64,000 nucleotides of DNA. Origin: Pyrinomonadaceae bacterium (GTDB lineage: Bacteria > Acidobacteriota > Blastocatellia > Pyrinomonadales > Pyrinomonadaceae). The notes under the pieces are model-generated. The model had not been told where the DNA came from. It was given only the letters and a program-made list of their open reading frames with translations, and made no database searches. This document shows positions 62,711-64,000 of the stretch, one piece after another; the first letter of the stretch is position 1; every line of letters begins with the position of its first letter. Made by a program: the position numbers and the translations under genes. The stretch is from positions 1 through 64,000 of the forward strand of contig JAJTWY010000010.1 in the NCBI GenBank assembly GCA_021463165.1. The letters run 5' to 3'.

Positions 62711-64000
62711 ATGTACCCCCTCCCGATAGGCTATAGAATCGGCCCAAAGGATAATCGGGCAGACGGGTATCTGATCCCCGAAGTTCGTTCGCGGCATACC
62801 GCTCTTTTCGGAAAAAGCGGTGTTGGGAAAACCACTCTGCTCCGAAACATGATCCTTTGGGATATTTGGAACGGATCGGGCGTGACAGTGATCGATCCAC
62901 ATGGGCAGCTTATAGATGAAATCCTCGAACATATCCCCCGCACCCGAACAAACGACATAGTCTATTTCAAGCCATCAGGCCGGGATCGGGTATCGAGCCT
63001 GAATATTCTTGAACGCGTTCCAACCGAATATCATCCGCTCGTCGTTTCCTCGATAGTCAGTACATTCAAGACCATTTGGGCGACCGCATGGGGGCCGCAG
63101 AGCGAATACCTTCTTACAAACTTCTGCTTCGCACTACTTGCTCAGAACAAACCGACATCGCTCCTCGACATCCTAAGGCTTATTACTGACGCCGAATACC
63201 GGGACGAGGTATTTGCCGCCGCGAACGATGGCGTTCTACATCTGTTTCACCGAACCTATTCTTACGATTGGGACGATGAACAAAGAGCAAGAGCATCGGC
63301 CCCGATCCTCAATAAGGTGTCCGCTTTCGCAACCAATCCCCTGCTGCGATCCGTAATCGGCCAGCATCGGAGCAGTTTCAATTTTCGCGAAGTGATGGAC
63401 GGTAAGAAGATTCTGCTTTGCGATCTAAGCAAAGGTGCACTGGGTTCCGATATTTCGTCTCTTCTCGGATCGCTGGTAACGACCAAACTCTATCTTGCCG
63501 CCCTCTCGCGACAGGACACCGCCGAATCCGCACGAATCCCGCATTACTTCTACATCGACGAGGTTCACAACTTTACGCATGGGATCGACCTTGCCTCAAT
63601 CCTCGCCGAGGCCCGAAAGTATCGGCTTTCCTTAACCGTCGCGACTCAAACGCTGGCACAGCTTCGCCGCCATAACGATGAAATCGTTCCGTCGATATTC
63701 GGTAACTGTGGAACGCTGATAAGCTTTCGGGTAAGCGGCGAGGATGCGGTGTTGCTCACAAGAGAATTCGCGTCGGATGTTATCGCGACGCAGCTTGAAA
63801 ATCTGCCTGATTACGAGCTTTACCTTCGAACTCTTTCACTTCCTAAAGGAAGCAGTGCACTGATCGCATCCCACGCCGAGCGGCATTCAGCGTACCCACC
63901 CTTTAACAATCATACCGACGCTCAGAGCCGAACGAGTGTGATCAAAGTATCGCACGAGCGATACACCCGACCGAGACGGGAAGTTGACGCGTGGCTTTCG
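62711..64000 (+). CDS. Conjugative coupling/secretion ATPase (VirD4/TraD-like), 3'-truncated by window
   Basis: The first 430 codons of an open frame without stop at the window edge. Walker A is ALFGKSGVGKTTLL (residues ~31-44) and Walker B is YFYIDEVHNF; between them lies the ARKYRLSLTVATQTLAQLRR region with the sensor glutamine typical of VirD4/TraD/HerA ATPases. These couple the relaxosome to a type IV secretion channel. It starts at ATG 62711, 32 bases after the preceding gene. Whether it is TrwB-like or HerA-like cannot be settled without its C-terminus. Confidence 0.85.
   Translation, partial: MYPLPIGYRIGPKDNRADGYLIPEVRSRHTALFGKSGVGKTTLLRNMILWDIWNGSGVTVIDPHGQLIDEILEHIPRTRTNDIVYFKPSGRDRVSSLNILERVPTEYHPLVVSSIVSTFKTIWATAWGPQSEYLLTNFCFALLAQNKPTSLLDILRLITDAEYRDEVFAAANDGVLHLFHRTYSYDWDDEQRARASAPILNKVSAFATNPLLRSVIGQHRSSFNFREVMDGKKILLCDLSKGALGSDISSLLGSLVTTKLYLAALSRQDTAESARIPHYFYIDEVHNFTHGIDLASILAEARKYRLSLTVATQTLAQLRRHNDEIVPSIFGNCGTLISFRVSGEDAVLLTREFASDVIATQLENLPDYELYLRTLSLPKGSSALIASHAERHSAYPPFNNHTDAQSRTSVIKVSHERYTRPRREVDAWLS

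Larger units (their letters stand above)
46782..64000. mobile_element. Integrated plasmid-like/conjugative element (left end to window edge)
   Basis: The element begins at the tRNA-Phe fragment and runs off the window. Its plasmid nature is shown by nine iterons with an initiator gene, a primase zinc-finger protein, a replication-relaxation protein and a VirD4/TraD-like ATPase. Cargo includes DinD, DUF2958, an RHS toxin with a candidate immunity gene and a membrane protein/NUDIX pair. Strand changes often and A+T content rises near 60-61 kb. The right end, integrase, relaxase and remaining secretion genes are not in view, so whether it can still transfer is unknown. Confidence 0.82.

Overview
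This 64 kb window looks like the chromosome of an acidobacterium, probably class Blastocatellia (Pyrinomonas-like). The evidence is a roughly 1,110-residue TonB receptor with an N-terminal carboxypeptidase-regulatory domain, a sugar-phosphate-utilisation style RpiB/DeoC pair, a very large uronic-acid polysaccharide operon and moderately high G+C. The taxonomic call is inference from gene content; there is no rRNA in the window.

Layout. 0-8.6 kb is housekeeping: rpmA-rplU with a clear terminator, hpt, an rpiB-deoC pair with unusual N-terminal extensions, a DnaC/DnaI-type helicase loader, a solitary receiver-like protein, a TetR regulator with a perfect palindrome at its start, a secreted creatininase-family enzyme, rarA and an outer-membrane barrel. 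8.7-27.9 kb is one uninterrupted minus-strand run of 13 genes: a ROK repressor, a TonB receptor, several secreted lyases, hydrolases and esterases, a KdgF-like cupin, KduI, KduD and a hexuronate-type MFS transporter. Together they would import a uronate-rich polysaccharide, cut it by beta-elimination, and convert the unsaturated uronate to 2-keto-3-deoxygluconate.

28.2-46.7 kb is an anaerobic nitrogen-oxide respiration region. A ten-gene plus-strand operon encodes a GltD-like FAD/Fe-S protein, Rieske protein, cytochrome b, heptaheme cytochrome c, a TAT-exported type II molybdoenzyme of the NxrA/NarG kind with its Fe-S and haem-type lipoprotein subunits, a hemerythrin and a TorD-like chaperone. 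Beside it lie a RIC (YtfE/ScdA) repair protein, a YwiC-like protein, a PLP decarboxylase, a small protein, a Crp/Fnr-type regulator without Fe-S cysteines, and a porin. The 16-base motif TATGATCCAGGTCATA or a close variant occurs in front of four of these units. At three of them it sits about 41 bases upstream of a predicted transcription start, so this looks like one regulon.

46.78 kb to the right edge is an integrated, plasmid-like mobile element. It begins at a 49-base 3' fragment of a tRNA-Phe gene (the attachment scar). It carries nine iterons and a plasmid-type initiator, a replication-relaxation protein and a VirD4/TraD-like ATPase running off the edge. Its cargo includes DinD, DUF2958, an RHS polymorphic toxin with a candidate immunity gene, and a two-TM protein/NUDIX hydrolase pair that could be a defence or signalling module. 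No integrase or intact tRNA-Phe is in the window; both are predicted to lie further right.
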